Positions 45,801 through 53,844 of a DNA stretch of 64,000 bases are shown one piece after another (the stretch's first letter is position 1; the number at the start of each line of letters is the position of its first letter). The notes below the pieces were generated by a model. That model was not told the origin of the DNA, did not search any database, and was given only the letters and a program-made list of their open reading frames with translations. The position numbers were made by a program, and so were the translations under genes. Location: positions 3,806,302 to 3,870,301 of the forward strand of contig NZ_CP038493.1 of assembly GCF_004752005.1 (NCBI RefSeq), read 5' to 3'. Origin of the DNA: Thalassotalea sp. HSM 43. GTDB taxonomy: Bacteria; Pseudomonadota; Gammaproteobacteria; Enterobacterales; Alteromonadaceae.

Positions 45801-45982
45801 ACGTGGTTGTTTGGGCGGCAACGGCTCGGGCTCAGAAAAAAGCCTACATGCGTGGTAAAATATTAAAGGTAAAGGGCATATTAGAGCGCGAGGGGGATGT
45901 GGTGCATGTTATCGCGGGTAAGCTTATTGATCTTAGTGACTGCTTGTTAGAGCTAGACAGTAAGTCTCGAGATTTTCATTAG
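42809..45982 (+). CDS. dnaE2: Error-prone DNA polymerase DnaE2 (ImuC)
   Basis: A 1057-residue C-family polymerase used in damage-induced mutagenesis. It opens with a PHP domain ([21 protein letters not shown]), then palm motifs including [20 protein letters not shown] with catalytic Asp residues, the fingers, a helix-hairpin-helix region near [13 protein letters not shown], and an OB fold ([21 protein letters not shown]). The GTG start has AGGAGAG upstream, 43 nt after imuB. An unusual low-complexity insert of KPQ/KPQD units lies near residue 810, between the fingers and the HhH region. Confidence 0.93.
   Translation: [1057 protein letters not shown]
45224..45272 (+). repeat. 12-bp tandem repeat inside dnaE2 (KPQD units)
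   Basis: Approximately four copies of a 12-bp unit (aagccacaagac and variants) encode [12 protein letters not shown]. The unit is a multiple of three, so expansion or loss stays in frame. It falls in a predicted linker. Confidence 0.8.
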
Positions 45983-46002
45983 CCAAGGCGTCGAGAGCAG
46001 AC

Positions 46003-46066
46003 AAAGTGAAGATAATATAAAGTGAAGAGAATATAAAGCGAACAGAACATAAAGCAAAGACAGCAA
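46003..46066 (+). repeat. Four degenerate 16-bp tandem repeats after dnaE2
   Basis: Units aaagtgaagataatat, aaagtgaagagaatat, aaagcgaacagaacat and aaagcaaagacagcaa follow each other exactly and decay to the right. They occupy most of the short gap between dnaE2 and the next gene. Confidence 0.7.
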
Positions 46067-46084
46067 GTAAACAAAGAGAGTAAA

Positions 46085-46486
46085 GTGACCAGTCAGCATA
46101 ATCGAAACAAAAAGCATCGTCCTTACCAGGTTAAAAAAAGCGGTATTAAAGACGAATATATCGATAAGCAAATTATTGTGCTGCATGCTGCGATGGCGCA
46201 TAAACTATTGTCTGAACCGCAATTACTTGAACAGGTACAGCAGACGTTGGAGCAGCGTCGCGAAACAGGGCGTATAGGCTATGGTGCGTACATTACATGG
46301 GTCAGCATTTTGGAGATGTATCATCAACCCGATGTGTTTATCAAAGAGATGACTCGCGATGATGCTAAAATGCGCCGTTTGCGCCGCAAGACACCGTTTG
46401 TTGGTATTCTAAATGAACACGAGAGACAACAGGCCATTAATGCTGGTGCGATAGGTACCATTGATGACATTTCAGTGTTATTTTAA
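46085..46486 (+). CDS. Uncharacterised small basic protein downstream of dnaE2
   Basis: A 133-residue protein with a Lys/Arg-rich N-terminus (TSQHNRNKKHRPYQVKKSG), a helical middle (AAMAHKLLSEPQLLEQVQQTLEQRRETGRIGYGAYITWVS) and DDAKMRRLRRKTPFVGIL. The start is GTG with AGAG 5-8 nt upstream. No membrane segment or catalytic signature was seen, and I do not recognise the family. It sits 102 nt after the SOS-regulated cassette and could be cotranscribed with it. Confidence 0.6.
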   Translation: MTSQHNRNKKHRPYQVKKSGIKDEYIDKQIIVLHAAMAHKLLSEPQLLEQVQQTLEQRRETGRIGYGAYITWVSILEMYHQPDVFIKEMTRDDAKMRRLRRKTPFVGILNEHERQQAINAGAIGTIDDISVLF

Positions 46487-46513
46487 TAGCAACCTAACTA
46501 TTAAGTTAACATA

Positions 46514-46798
46514 TTGAATACTCGCATTATTATTAGTTATTTTTTAATCATTTCCTTGGTTACTTTCTTGGTTTATTGGCATGACAAATATAAAGCCAAA
46601 ACGGGCAAGTGGCGTACCAATGAAGCCTCGCTGCATTTGTTGGCGTTACTAGGAGGTTGGCCTGGGGCACTGTTGGCAAGACAGTTGTTTCGCCACAAAA
46701 CTCAAAAACAACCTTTCGTGGTGATCTTTTATATCACCATAGTGTTTAACATCACTGCGATTTGTTTGTTTGTGTTTCGCCATTATATTGGCTTTTAA
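46514..46798 (+). CDS. DUF1294 family small membrane protein
   Basis: A 94-residue protein with two or three membrane helices. The family core is clear: YWHDKYKAKTGKWRTNEASLHLLALLGGWPGALLARQLFRHKTQK, the central motif of DUF1294. The start is TTG, 28 nt after the previous gene, with a weak ribosome-binding site. Many family members carry an N-terminal cold-shock domain, which is absent here. Function is unknown. Confidence 0.75.
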   Translation: MNTRIIISYFLIISLVTFLVYWHDKYKAKTGKWRTNEASLHLLALLGGWPGALLARQLFRHKTQKQPFVVIFYITIVFNITAICLFVFRHYIGF

Positions 46799-46832
46799 TA
46801 TAACCCAAACTAAACCAAATCAAATCGCAGCA

Positions 46833-46861
46833 GATAAGGCTAAACAATATAGCCTTTTTTA
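46833..46861. terminator. Terminator between the DUF1294 gene and the antiporter
   Basis: AAGGCTA and TAGCCTT pair across a 7-nt loop and are followed by six T on the plus strand. It serves the convergent gene pair. Confidence 0.7.
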
Positions 46862-46870
46862 TGTTAGAGA

Positions 46871-48052
46871 TTAACTGTCTCGTTTAATACGATTGATCGC
46901 ATAGCCGGTAAAAAAAGGTCCTACGACTTCAAAAAAAATGGTCACAGCGATGGTGGTTGAAATGATGGTGTTTGCATGTTGCGGAAAATGATGGCTAGCA
47001 ACGAGCGCCATGCCTAAAGCGATTCCCGCTTGTGGTAATAGCGCGATGCCAAGTAATTGTTGAGAAGGCGAAGCTATGGTGTTTCTTGGTATTAAATAAC
47101 CCGAGATAAATCGCCCAGCAATGCGTAAAACGATGTAACTTACCACTAACCATACAACGTTCTGCTCTATTTTCCAGGAAACTGACGCTCCGGCAAGAAT
47201 AAAAAACAGCACTAATAATGGGCTTTCGATAAACTCAAGTTCATGAAAATGATCAATCGAGTCATCTGCAAAGTTTACCACGACGATCCCCATAACCATT
47301 GCCGATAATAAAAACGAAAATTCAAACGTTAATGCTAGCCCACCTGTTAGGAATATTAAGCCCAAAGATTCAACTAAAACAGACTTGTTTTGCCGTTTAA
47401 CATGTTTTTTCATATTTAATAATACAACCAGCATGGCACCGACGATTATCCCTAATAAAATAGCACCAATAAGCTCTCTTAATAAATGCACTATAGGTGG
47501 GGTTATATCAGTTGGGATCAATAAGGTACTAACGATAGAGAGCACGACTGAGAACACGATTAAGGCTATCGCATCGTCTAAGGCGACAATACCCTCTAAG
47601 ACTTTAGTGAATTGGTTTTCTACTTTCGACTCTTTTATTACATCCAACGTGGCAGCGGGATCTGTGGCTATCGCAATTGCCGCCATTATTGCCGCTAACT
47701 CAAGACTGAAACCAATCAATATCAGTCCTAGACAAACGATGAAAAACGTACAAAAGGTGATGACAAATGTGCTGATGGATGCAGCTTTTGCGTAGTGACT
47801 TACATAATCGCGAGTCAGTCGCGTTCCTAATAAATAACTAATGATCAGCAAGGTTACGTTTGAAATGCTAATAAACCATTCTTGCGCAAGACTATGCACA
47901 CCAGCAGGACTAAGGTAGCCAATACACAAGCCACAAAGTATAAACAGTGACACTCTGGGAATCTTAAACCTATTGGCTATTGGTGATATCACTAACGACA
48001 GCAATAACATGCCACCTAAGATGGTTAACGGCAACGCTGATAAATCTTTCAT
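46871..48052 (-). CDS. Cation:proton antiporter (CPA family)
   Basis: A 393-residue integral membrane protein with about 11-12 helices. It shows the monovalent cation/H+ antiporter pattern: LFILCGLCIGYLSP at the start, AIAIATDPAATLDVI, with the Asp in the expected helix, and LEGIVALDDAIALIVFSVVL, whose DD pair resembles the transport site. The C-terminus lacks a TrkA-N or USP domain. It is divergent from the Na/Pi-type gene. The ion (Na+ or K+) cannot be told from the sequence. Confidence 0.82.
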   Translation of the reverse strand: MKDLSALPLTILGGMLLLSLVISPIANRFKIPRVSLFILCGLCIGYLSPAGVHSLAQEWFISISNVTLLIISYLLGTRLTRDYVSHYAKAASISTFVITFCTFFIVCLGLILIGFSLELAAIMAAIAIATDPAATLDVIKESKVENQFTKVLEGIVALDDAIALIVFSVVLSIVSTLLIPTDITPPIVHLLRELIGAILLGIIVGAMLVVLLNMKKHVKRQNKSVLVESLGLIFLTGGLALTFEFSFLLSAMVMGIVVVNFADDSIDHFHELEFIESPLLVLFFILAGASVSWKIEQNVVWLVVSYIVLRIAGRFISGYLIPRNTIASPSQQLLGIALLPQAGIALGMALVASHHFPQHANTIISTTIAVTIFFEVVGPFFTGYAINRIKRDS

Positions 48053-48167
48053 GACTGTTATTTTTGATTGGACAAACTATTCTAATAATAGGAGTTAAGC
48101 AATTAAAATGTAGACGATTATTGATAACTTTACCTTAATTAACGCTATCGGTGGTCTTGGCATATTT

Positions 48168-49730
48168 TTGCTTGGCATGATCATTATGACCAATGCCTTG
48201 CAGCAACTTGCCGGCAGTGCTTTGCGAACTGCGTTAATTCGTTTTACCAAAAGCCCAACAAGTGGTGCTATTACCGGCGCTATAAGCACCGCTGTGCTGC
48301 AATCGTCTAGTGCGACGACCGTTGCCGCGGTGGGGTTTGTTGGTGCTGGTATCATTAGTTTTTCTGAAAGTTTAGGTATTATCTTTGGTGCCAATATTGG
48401 TACCACAATTACTGGCTGGATGGTGGCTTTGCTTGGCTTCAAGCTTAAACTTGGAACCGTGCTGTTACCGGTGATTTTTATCGGTGCGTTGATGAAACTG
48501 TTTGGTAAAGGCCGCTTGGCCAGCGCCGGTTTGGTATTAGCCGGGTTTGGTTTGATCTTTGTTGGCATTGGGCAAATGCAGTTTGGTATGGCCGAGCTTG
48601 AGCAATATATTACGCCACAACAATTTCCTGATGATGATCTGCTCGGCCGATTACAGCTTGTTGCCATAGGTATTGCTATTACACTCGTCACCCAGTCATC
48701 GAGTGCCGGCGTTGCAACGGCAATCACCGCTTTGTATGCCGGAGCAATCAATTTTAACCAAGCCGCAGCTTTGGTTATTGGCATGGACGTTGGTACAACA
48801 ATAACCGCCTTAATGGTCACCGTTGGCGGCTCGTTAGGCGCACGGCGCACGGGATATTCCCACGTCGTATATAACTTGTTTACCGCCATTGGTGCGTTGA
48901 TCTTACTGACGCCATTTACTCAAGCCTATCAGTATTTTTTTCCCGGCCAATTACAAGCAAATGGTGAAATAGCATTAGTGGCATTTCATACTGTGTTTAA
49001 CTGCCTTGGTGTGTTCATTGTATTGCCGTTCACTAAGCAATTTGCCTTAATGATGATGACTTTGGTGGGGGGCAAAGCACCTAGATATACCGACACTTTA
49101 GATAAATCCTTGGTGCGCCATCCAGATGTTGCATTGACCGCCACCAACGCCGCTTTGTTACCGCAATTGGTGGATTTACTTGATTATATAAAATACCTCT
49201 TTAACCCGGCAGACAAAGACGCAAAAGTTGAATTTAGTCAGTTAGAAATGGCGCTAGATCAAACCCACGAGTATTTGGATCTGATCCACCTTAATAAACA
49301 AGACAAGCAAAATTGGCCGACACTGGTATCGCTTATTCACTTGCTTGATCACATGCAAAGGTTGCACGAGCGTTGTCTCGACAAAGATATCGTCAGCATC
49401 AATAGCAGCAAAGATAAAACCTTGATCAGCGTCGCCGCAGAAATTACCTACACCATTGATTTGGTGATTGATGCCATTGAGCTTAAAAACTTTACACAGG
49501 CCAATGTGTTGTTGCTGGCATGCAAAGAACATAATGTCGGCGTACTCGAGCAGTACCGTGATAACGTTATGAACCAAATTGCCAAAGGGGAAAAGGATGT
49601 GCCCCAGGGAAGCACGACATTAGAGTCGGTTAGAGACTTATCGAGGCTGCTCAATAATTTGCAAAGAGTGAGCTATTATTTGTTGCAAATACACGCGACC
49701 AAGCTGCCTGAAATAAAAGCCAAATCATAA
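48168..49730 (+). CDS. Na/Pi cotransporter-family protein with 5'-end amber codon
   Basis: A membrane protein of the Na/phosphate cotransporter (PNaS/NptA-like) family with a PhoU-like C-terminal region (about residues 330-510). The duplicated transport motif is visible as QSSSATTVAAVGF and TQSSSAGVATAI. The listed start is a TTG inside the first helix. Upstream in-frame codons from about 48126 still read FTLINAIGGLGIF, clearly the beginning of helix 1. The best start, ATG at 48108 with AGGAG upstream, is followed at once by TAG (48111-48113) in this frame. Either an ATT/ACG start is used, or the gene has a 5' lesion or base-call error. Confidence 0.75.
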   Translation: MLGMIIMTNALQQLAGSALRTALIRFTKSPTSGAITGAISTAVLQSSSATTVAAVGFVGAGIISFSESLGIIFGANIGTTITGWMVALLGFKLKLGTVLLPVIFIGALMKLFGKGRLASAGLVLAGFGLIFVGIGQMQFGMAELEQYITPQQFPDDDLLGRLQLVAIGIAITLVTQSSSAGVATAITALYAGAINFNQAAALVIGMDVGTTITALMVTVGGSLGARRTGYSHVVYNLFTAIGALILLTPFTQAYQYFFPGQLQANGEIALVAFHTVFNCLGVFIVLPFTKQFALMMMTLVGGKAPRYTDTLDKSLVRHPDVALTATNAALLPQLVDLLDYIKYLFNPADKDAKVEFSQLEMALDQTHEYLDLIHLNKQDKQNWPTLVSLIHLLDHMQRLHERCLDKDIVSINSSKDKTLISVAAEITYTIDLVIDAIELKNFTQANVLLLACKEHNVGVLEQYRDNVMNQIAKGEKDVPQGSTTLESVRDLSRLLNNLQRVSYYLLQIHATKLPEIKAKS

Positions 49731-49926
49731 ATACTCATTGCAGCCAATACTTGCCAAGACGAATAAGCAATTGATTTAATTCATGCTAGCATGTAATTGT
49801 AACGGTTGACGTTTTCTCACTTAAAACGATTACCAATGTAGGTTGGCGAGAGTCGGGATTAGATGTCACTATTAATAGTCTATTGAGTAGTCTAGTTGTT
49901 CGGTTATTACATTCTCAGGAGCGTCA

Positions 49927-50400
49927 ATGAATCACAATGAAGTAAGTTCGGTATTGTTTGTCTGTATGGGCAATATATGTCGTTCACCCTCTGCAGAAGC
50001 TGTTTTTCGACAAAAAGCCCGTGCTTATGGCTTTGACATAGAGATTGAATCGGCAGGCACCATAGCCAATCATGTTGGCGAGCAGCCTGATCCTCGCTCA
50101 CAAAAAGCCGGTCAAGCAAGGGGCTATGATTTTACCGGTATCCGAGCCCGCAAAGTCGTTGTTGATGACTTTCAACAATTCTCTCTGATTTTAGCCATGG
50201 ATAACGATAACCTTCGTGGCTTGATGAAACTTGCTCCCGAAGAGCACCAACATAAAGTAAAACTGTTTCTCGATTATGCTGACAACTATGAGCATCGAGA
50301 AGTTCCAGACCCATATTACGGTGGCAGCCGTGGCTTTGAATTGGTGCTTGATCTTATCGAAGACGCCAGCGATGGCTTACTCAATAAGATAATGCGATAA
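49927..50400 (+). CDS. Low-molecular-weight protein-tyrosine phosphatase
   Basis: A 157-residue phosphatase with the P-loop FVCMGNICRSPSAE (Cys-x5-Arg-Ser), SAGTIANHVGEQPDPRS and the general-acid segment VPDPYYGG. The substrate could be a bacterial tyrosine kinase or a small phosphorylated metabolite. No kinase or exopolysaccharide gene is adjacent, so a housekeeping form is likely. The ATG has AGGAG 5 nt upstream. Confidence 0.93.
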   Translation: MNHNEVSSVLFVCMGNICRSPSAEAVFRQKARAYGFDIEIESAGTIANHVGEQPDPRSQKAGQARGYDFTGIRARKVVVDDFQQFSLILAMDNDNLRGLMKLAPEEHQHKVKLFLDYADNYEHREVPDPYYGGSRGFELVLDLIEDASDGLLNKIMR

Positions 50401-50413
50401 CAAGGTCTTAGAC

Positions 50414-50647
50414 ATGCGCCATATGATCAATTACGCCTTGCTCATTGCCCTGGTTATGGCGTTGTTAATGACAGGCTATGATGCGTATCTAAACCCTAAT
50501 CAATTGTTTGTCAGTGAAGCAGGTATCGAATGGCAAATGATTTGGCAAACCTTTTTTAGTTGGTTTATGCCACTTGCTATCTCGCTTGCTGTCGGTGCCG
50601 CACTGGGCTACTGGCTGTTTAGGGTGATTAAAAAAGGCAGATCATAG
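50414..50647 (+). CDS. Small two-helix membrane protein, function unknown
   Basis: A 77-residue protein with hydrophobic segments at about 5-20 and 47-70 and a basic tail (RVIKKGRS). It begins 13 nt after the phosphatase gene and probably shares its transcript. The stop codon lies inside the terminator hairpin. Met4 (50423) is another possible start. The family was not recognised. Confidence 0.55.
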   Translation: MRHMINYALLIALVMALLMTGYDAYLNPNQLFVSEAGIEWQMIWQTFFSWFMPLAISLAVGAALGYWLFRVIKKGRS

Positions 50648-50657
50648 TCTGCCTTTT
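50632..50657. terminator. Terminator overlapping the small membrane-protein stop
   Basis: AAAAGGCAGA and TCTGCCTTTT pair around a 6-nt loop. The loop holds the TAG of the upstream gene. It acts for both that gene and the convergent ccoG. Confidence 0.85.
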
Positions 50658-50693
50658 CGCTGTTTAATAAATGGATTTATTAGCGGGTGCTCG

Positions 50694-52106
50694 CTATTTC
50701 CCATGAAAAACAGATTTACTGCTAATGGCGTGATTATCAGAGCGTAAGACAAACTCAAACGGTACAAACTTTGCCTTATGATCGATGGGTGACAACACAT
50801 TGACCAACACCGATGTCCTTGAGTCGGCATCAATTTCTATCGGTTTATCACTGACAAGCTCAAAGCCTTGCACACCTTTAAGTGATAGCGTGAAGGTTTC
50901 TTTGAGTTGGGTTTTATTGATCAGTTTTAGCTCAAAGGTATTTTCGATTCGTTGATCATCAACCACACGGTATAAGACATTACGATCTTTGATGATGTTT
51001 AACTCAAACATAGGTCGGTTTGCCATCCAGATGATAAAGAGTACCGAGAAGATGCCAATCAAACCGATATAGGCCAGAGAGTGAGAACGTTTGCCTTTAA
51101 CTTTGCCATGATAGCGAATCAAGCCTTTGGCATAGTTAAAGCGACTCATGACTTGGTCACAAGCATCAATACACAAACCGCAACTTATGCATTCGTACTG
51201 AAAACCTTGTCTTATATCGATACCGACCGGGCAAACTTGCACGCACAAATTACAATCAACGCAATCACCAAGGGAATTAGTGCGTTGCTTATTTTGAGAT
51301 AGCTTGTGTAATTTTTCGTGCGCTGCATCATGAATTTGAACCTGAGCGTTAGGTTTAGATAGTTTACGGGGGCCTCTTGGTTCACCTCGGCTGTTGTCGT
51401 AGGTTATTTGTTTGGTCGCTTCATTGACCATGGCAGATTGAAAACGAGAATAAGGGCACATATGTTCGCACATCTTCTCTTTGATCCAGCCAGCATTAAT
51501 ATAGGTACAGGCCATAAAGGTCAGGATCCAACCCCAATATAAAGCGGCTAATTGACCAGTGAATAACTCACTGTAAAGCTGTGTGGCGGGCAAAAAGTAA
51601 GACATAAATGTGGTTGCGGTAAACAAGGAGACAAGCAACCAAAGGCCATGTTTGATGCCTTTGCGGATCACTTTAGAGGCACCAAACGGCAACTTATCAA
51701 GGCGTTTTTGCGCTTGAGCATTACCTTCGACTCGAAACTGCAACCAAAAGAACAACAGGCTCCAAATTGTTTGCGGACATAAATAACCACACCAAATGCG
51801 CCCGTATCGGTTGGAAATATAAAACAACGCGAATGCAGCAATGATAAACAGATAAACGAAAATCAGCAGATCGTGAGGGTACAAAATCCAGGAAAACAAG
51901 TGCAACTTTTGCGCACCAACATCAAATAGAATCGCTTGTTGACCTTGGTATGGCACAAACGGTAGGCCGATAAAGATGATGGTTAATATGCTTGCCAAAT
52001 AACGTCTTATTTTTTGAAACTTACCGGTTTGTTCCTTGATATATATTTTGTCATCAATATTGGCGGTTTGGAAAATGATCTGGTTAGGTTGGGTGCCTCG
52101 ACTCAT
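50694..52106 (-). CDS. ccoG: Cytochrome c oxidase accessory protein CcoG
   Basis: A 470-residue membrane protein with five or six helices (NapH/FixG type), which is involved in copper reduction for assembly of cbb3 oxidase. Two 4Fe-4S ferredoxin motifs are seen: CVDCNLCVQVCPVGID and CISCGLCIDACDQVM. A C-terminal Ig-like FixG domain follows the last helix (about residues 355-470). The ATG has AGAGG 7 nt upstream. The ccoNOP genes are not in the window. Confidence 0.92.
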   Translation of the reverse strand: MSRGTQPNQIIFQTANIDDKIYIKEQTGKFQKIRRYLASILTIIFIGLPFVPYQGQQAILFDVGAQKLHLFSWILYPHDLLIFVYLFIIAAFALFYISNRYGRIWCGYLCPQTIWSLLFFWLQFRVEGNAQAQKRLDKLPFGASKVIRKGIKHGLWLLVSLFTATTFMSYFLPATQLYSELFTGQLAALYWGWILTFMACTYINAGWIKEKMCEHMCPYSRFQSAMVNEATKQITYDNSRGEPRGPRKLSKPNAQVQIHDAAHEKLHKLSQNKQRTNSLGDCVDCNLCVQVCPVGIDIRQGFQYECISCGLCIDACDQVMSRFNYAKGLIRYHGKVKGKRSHSLAYIGLIGIFSVLFIIWMANRPMFELNIIKDRNVLYRVVDDQRIENTFELKLINKTQLKETFTLSLKGVQGFELVSDKPIEIDADSRTSVLVNVLSPIDHKAKFVPFEFVLRSDNHAISSKSVFHGK

Positions 52107-52290
52107 AGCTGAACCTCTGTGTAATGGCGTGCAAATTATGGCGCTGTGTTGGGGCGTATTTTATTTGTTCCGCCTTAATGGTTACAGGTACAGAAAATTG
52201 TATTACTATGGGTACAGATGGTTTTTCTAATATAAATGAAGAGAACTTTTAAGTGTGTGTGCTTGGCATGTTTATAGGGTCGTGTTTTTA

Positions 52291-52345
52291 TTAGATAGCG
52301 TGTTTATTGGTTAGCGCGTTTATAGGACAGCGCGTTTATAGGACA
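52291..52345 (+). repeat. Short direct repeats upstream of the MocR-type gene
   Basis: The core GCGTGTTTAT/GCGCGTTTAT recurs three times at 16-17 bp spacing (52291-52307, 52308-52323, 52324-52339), with a fourth partial copy. MocR regulators often bind direct repeats in their own promoters, so an operator role is plausible. Simple replication slippage is the alternative. Confidence 0.45.
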
Positions 52346-52354
52346 GACTATGTA

Positions 52355-53767
52355 ATGGCGACCTTGTATCAACAATTGAGTCGTAAACTAACAGAGCAAA
52401 TACAATCTGGTTTGATTCAGCCCGGTGAAAAACTGCCGTCGATTAGAGCATTGATGGCAGAGCATCAGTTGGCTAAAAATACCGTGATTAGCGCACTCAA
52501 TGATTTAGAGGCCACAGGGGTTATCGAGGCGAAACCCAAGATTGGCTATTTTGTTAAACCGCCAGAGCACGCCAATAACAATGTGCCTAAACAACATTTC
52601 CCAGAGCTTAGCCGACAAAGTATCTCGTTGTCTGATGTATTTCATAAGGTAATGGCTAAAGAGGCGGCATTCGATATTTTACCGACTGATAAACACCATA
52701 CGCCAAGTAACGCCATACTCTCGTTAAACAAACATATTCGTCGAGCGTTTAGAGAAGATCTGCATTACCGCACCAGTCACTACGACACGCCCAAAGGCAA
52801 TCAAACACTGCGTGAGCAAATCAGTCTTAGGTACCGTTTACGTGGTGTAAGCATTAATGCCGATGACTTGTGTATCACCGCTGGCTGCCAACATGGCCTT
52901 ATGTTGGCGCTAATGGCCGTATGCCAAGCGGATGACACGATTATTGTTGAAAGTCCTGCCTTTTATGGCGTATTGCAGCTGTTAGCGCAACTTAAGCTTA
53001 ATGTGATAGAGGTGTCGACCAACCCTGTAACGGGATTAGACATAGATCAACTGCAACAAGCGTTGCAGACATGGCCAGTGAAAGCGTGTGTGGTTACGCC
53101 TAATTTTGCCACACCAACGGGCAGCTTGATGCCAAATCATCACAGGCAAGCATTGATTGACCTTGCTAATAAACACGATATTGCGGTAATTGAAGACGAT
53201 ATTTATGGTGAGTTGGCGTTTAATGATTCGGTCAGCGCATTAAAAACGCTAGACAGCCAACAACGGGTGATTTTGTCCTCGTCAGTTTCTAAAAGCCTGT
53301 CTCGAGATATTCGTGTTGGCTGGATCGTAGCAGGGCGTTGGCAAAAACAAGTAGAGCAGTTAAAGCTAAGCAGTCTGCTGGCTTGCAGCAGTTCGATTCA
53401 GGCTGGGGTCGCTGCTTTTATGCAATCTGGTGATTACCGCAAGCACATCAACATAATGTGCCTGCAGTTAGCGCAGCAAAAACGGCAGTTACTATCATTG
53501 TTGGAGCAGTATTGGCCGCATGAAAGTCGTTACACCAATCCAGATGGCGGTATTTGTTTATGGGTCGAGTTGCCTCAATCGTTTAATACGCAAGCGTTGT
53601 ATCAACAATTACTCGCTGACGATATTGTGATCACCCCAGGGATGTTGTTCTCTCATAAAAACGACTATCAGCAATGCCTGCGGCTAAGCTTTCAGCATGC
53701 TTTTGATGACAAACGTAAAGTGGTTATTAAGCACATAGGGGAGCATATTAACAAGCATCTAGTTTAG
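52355..53767 (+). CDS. MocR-type transcription regulator (GntR HTH fused to aminotransferase)
   Basis: A 470-residue fusion. The N-terminal winged helix (LSRKLTEQIQSGLIQPGEKLPSIRALMAEHQLAKNTVISALNDLEATG) is GntR-like. Residues from about 95 on form a fold-type I aminotransferase domain with TAGCQHGLM, VVTPNFATPTGSL, AVIEDDIYGEL and SSSVSKSLSRDIRVGW containing the PLP Lys. Such proteins act as PLP- or amine-responsive regulators. The ATG at 52355 is preferred to the upstream 52307 frame, which covers repeats. The target genes are unknown; none is obvious nearby. Confidence 0.85.
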   Translation: MATLYQQLSRKLTEQIQSGLIQPGEKLPSIRALMAEHQLAKNTVISALNDLEATGVIEAKPKIGYFVKPPEHANNNVPKQHFPELSRQSISLSDVFHKVMAKEAAFDILPTDKHHTPSNAILSLNKHIRRAFREDLHYRTSHYDTPKGNQTLREQISLRYRLRGVSINADDLCITAGCQHGLMLALMAVCQADDTIIVESPAFYGVLQLLAQLKLNVIEVSTNPVTGLDIDQLQQALQTWPVKACVVTPNFATPTGSLMPNHHRQALIDLANKHDIAVIEDDIYGELAFNDSVSALKTLDSQQRVILSSSVSKSLSRDIRVGWIVAGRWQKQVEQLKLSSLLACSSSIQAGVAAFMQSGDYRKHINIMCLQLAQQKRQLLSLLEQYWPHESRYTNPDGGICLWVELPQSFNTQALYQQLLADDIVITPGMLFSHKNDYQQCLRLSFQHAFDDKRKVVIKHIGEHINKHLV

Positions 53768-53789
53768 TAACCGCCAGCCATTGACCATA

Positions 53790-53819
53790 AAAAAAGCCTT
53801 GTCATCAGACAAGGCTTTT
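53790..53819. terminator. Bidirectional terminator between the MocR gene and aroH
   Basis: AAAAGCCTTGTC pairs with GACAAGGCTTTT around a 4-nt loop and serves the convergent genes. Confidence 0.9.
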
Positions 53820-53844
53820 GCGGTATTGATTAAGCGCGTCGCGT

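Noticed and set aside
48095-48889. 264-residue minus-strand ORF
   Set aside because: It is Pro/Ala/Ile-rich antisense of the Na/Pi transporter gene, with no domain and no ribosome-binding site.
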